DNA of 22,530 bases. It comes from an uncultured Eubacteriales bacterium. GTDB taxonomy: Bacteria > Bacillota > Clostridia > Oscillospirales > Oscillospiraceae. Where the stretch lies: assembly GCA_900547405.1 (NCBI GenBank), contig URGL01000042.1, positions 1-22,530 of the forward strand, given 5' to 3'. A program made the position numbers and the translations under genes. Each line of letters opens with the position of its first letter. Position 1 is the stretch's first letter. The notes below the pieces were generated by a model. The model worked only from the letters and a program-made list of their open reading frames with translations. It was not told the DNA's origin and did no database searches. Shown piece by piece: positions 21,157 through 22,530 of this stretch.

Positions 21157-22418
21157 CGGAAAAAGAGTTGCTGGATCTACTGGGAGACGTGCGACCGGAC
21201 TACATAGTCCAGACGGAAGCTTTTCGCCGGGGCGGGGTGAGGCCCAGGAGAAAGCGGCATACCGGGCGGCGGGTGCTGTCCATTGCCGCCATGCTGGCAG
21301 CTGTGCTGGCGGCGGGAGCCTTGGTCCGGTTCGGCCTGGCTCCTCATTGGAAGCAGGGAAAAGCGGAGACGGCTGCAACAATGGCAGCCCAGAGGGCTGA
21401 TGAATCAATCGCCTGGCAGGAGGAGATATTGAATGGCGGGAGCTTCTATAGCCAGGACTACGAGAAGGAAATGACGGTCCTATCCTATACGGAGAAGGTC
21501 CAGGAGCTGCGGGGAACCGATGGGTTTGGCCTCTGGCGCTACGCCATCCTGGATATGGACGGGAGCGGAACCCAGGAGCTGGTCATTCAGTACCGGATGG
21601 TGGACCGCGGTGTTTTCTATAGCGACAGCGAAGGAGAAGAAACCCAGATAGACGGAAACGGATATTTCTATGGAGAAGACATCCTGGTTTTCTGGAAGGC
21701 CGGAGAAAAAATCCTGGAACGGGGCTATTATACCCGGCAAATGCAGGACATCCGGGCAGACGGTGCCTTCTATTGGTCCAGCAGCAGCTCTGAGCACGGC
21801 TGGGCAAGGCTCACGGGGCTGGACGGAGAAACCCCCAGCTATGTAGAGCTTTCCGGAGACCTGTGGGACCAACCGGAACCGGATTGGCATTCCTTCGATG
21901 GCGGCGACGAGCACAGCGAGGCGGGACCCTCTCCGGACGAGCTGTGTCGGCTGAAGGAACGGACCATCCAGTATGTGGATGCGGAAGGCAATGAGACGGC
22001 TTTGGAGACGGACCTGTTTATTGGGCAGGGATACTCCATCTATATCCCCAAGACCGGATGGAACCGCCAACAGGTGGACCACCACGGCAACACAGCGGAC
22101 AGATGGGTATGTGATCAAAACGAGAATACCTGGATGAGGATCCTTCGGCTTGCCGGAGACAGTGAACAGGCAGAGAAATATATGCGGGAGACGGAAAGTG
22201 ATTGGAACTTCTTCCCGGACAAGCGGGGAAATCTCTATGGTGAGAAGGACGGCATGGTTATGAATGTCAGCTTCTACAAGGCGGAAGTAGAGACCTTTGT
22301 CATCATCCGGACTTACCCTCAGGAAGCCTACGAGGGCTGGGGCCGAACGCTCAGCGTCCTGGAGGATACCTTCTCCGCTTGGCCGACAGAGATAGGGACA
22401 AAGTACCCGCTGGGATAG
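21153..22418 (+). CDS. Membrane protein, probable anti-sigma factor with extracellular sensor
   Basis: The 421-aa protein has a cytoplasmic N-terminus (about 1-40; TEKELLDLLGDVRPDYIVQT, then a basic stretch), one membrane helix (about 41-60) and about 360 extracellular residues. It is coupled to the ECF sigma gene by a 4-nt overlap, the usual arrangement for sigma/anti-sigma pairs. The external part contains ILDMDGSGTQELVIQY (residues 132-147), an EF-hand-like DxDGxG calcium-binding loop common in clostridial surface proteins, and is rich in Trp, Tyr and acidic residues. No zinc-finger (HxxxCxxC) anti-sigma motif is visible, so the role rests on context. The ATG at 21153 is chosen because the longer open frame lies within the sigma gene. 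Confidence 0.75.
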   Translation: MTEKELLDLLGDVRPDYIVQTEAFRRGGVRPRRKRHTGRRVLSIAAMLAAVLAAGALVRFGLAPHWKQGKAETAATMAAQRADESIAWQEEILNGGSFYSQDYEKEMTVLSYTEKVQELRGTDGFGLWRYAILDMDGSGTQELVIQYRMVDRGVFYSDSEGEETQIDGNGYFYGEDILVFWKAGEKILERGYYTRQMQDIRADGAFYWSSSSSEHGWARLTGLDGETPSYVELSGDLWDQPEPDWHSFDGGDEHSEAGPSPDELCRLKERTIQYVDAEGNETALETDLFIGQGYSIYIPKTGWNRQQVDHHGNTADRWVCDQNENTWMRILRLAGDSEQAEKYMRETESDWNFFPDKRGNLYGEKDGMVMNVSFYKAEVETFVIIRTYPQEAYEGWGRTLSVLEDTFSAWPTEIGTKYPLG

Positions 22419-22424
22419 AGCAGC

Positions 22425-22530
22425 CCCCTACCTTCCCTTGGGGGAAGGTGGCCCCGCAGGGCCGGAAGAGGGGCGGAACGCAGAACCGATTTACAGCCCC
22501 CGCCGGTAGGTCGCCTTCCCCGTAGGGGAA
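22425..22530 (-). repeat. Interspersed multi-hairpin repeat, copy 2, inverted and cut by window end
   Basis: CCTTCCC/GGGAAGG (22431-22437 with 22442-22448), GGCCC/GGGCC (22450-22454 with 22459-22463) and GAAGAGGGGCGG (22465-22476) match, in reverse orientation, the stems and GCCCCTCTTTC core of the copy at 16,660-16,780. A further partial CCTTCCCC...GGGGAA stem begins at 22514 and is cut off. The first stem could end the sigma/anti-sigma transcript. Confidence 0.6.

Overview
The window looks like chromosomal DNA from a spore-forming, anaerobic gut-type Clostridium relative, probably Oscillospiraceae (Flavonifractor/Lawsonibacter/Oscillibacter-like). The reasons are a complete spoIIIA sporulation operon, GC-rich codon use with AAGGAGG-type ribosome sites, a PadR regulator paired with a DUF6120-like membrane protein, VanZ-like and TraX-like membrane proteins, an ECF sigma/anti-sigma pair, and hairpin-rich intergenic repeats. 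The family placement is inferred, not proven.

Region 1 (1-4,900) is accessory and patchy. The minus strand carries a small 4-TM protein, a doubtful short membrane ORF, a TraX-like acyltransferase, a readable but startless gene remnant, a secreted Ser/Thr-rich protein, a DUF6120-like protein and a PadR repressor. From the same intergenic control region a divergent plus-strand unit encodes a secreted 189-aa protein of unknown function and a VanZ-like membrane protein. The TraX gene and the plus-strand pair are visibly AT-rich compared with the rest, which suggests acquisition.

Region 2 (4,898-8,790) is one plus-strand operon: solute-binding lipoprotein, permease and ATPase of a polar amino acid ABC importer, then an M20-family (AbgB-like) amidohydrolase. 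The layout suggests uptake of an amide-linked amino acid compound followed by hydrolysis in the cytoplasm.

Region 3 (8,790-12,125) is core metabolism. asnS and rpe are on the minus strand, each with its own promoter. A ulaE-type sugar-phosphate 3-epimerase lies divergent to rpe and has an inverted repeat across its -10 box.

Region 4 (12,126-20,518) is sporulation and envelope. A sigma-E-like promoter precedes the tightly overlapping spoIIIAA-AB-AC-AD-AE-AF-AG-AH genes. An interspersed repeat that supplies a terminator follows, then a UppP/BacA-family protein with degenerate catalytic motifs and an FtsK/SpoIIIE DNA translocase.

Region 5 (20,519-22,530) holds an ECF sigma factor behind an ECF-type promoter, a translationally coupled membrane protein that is probably its anti-sigma factor, and a second, inverted copy of the interspersed repeat. 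No tRNA, rRNA, CRISPR array, transposase or phage gene was seen.
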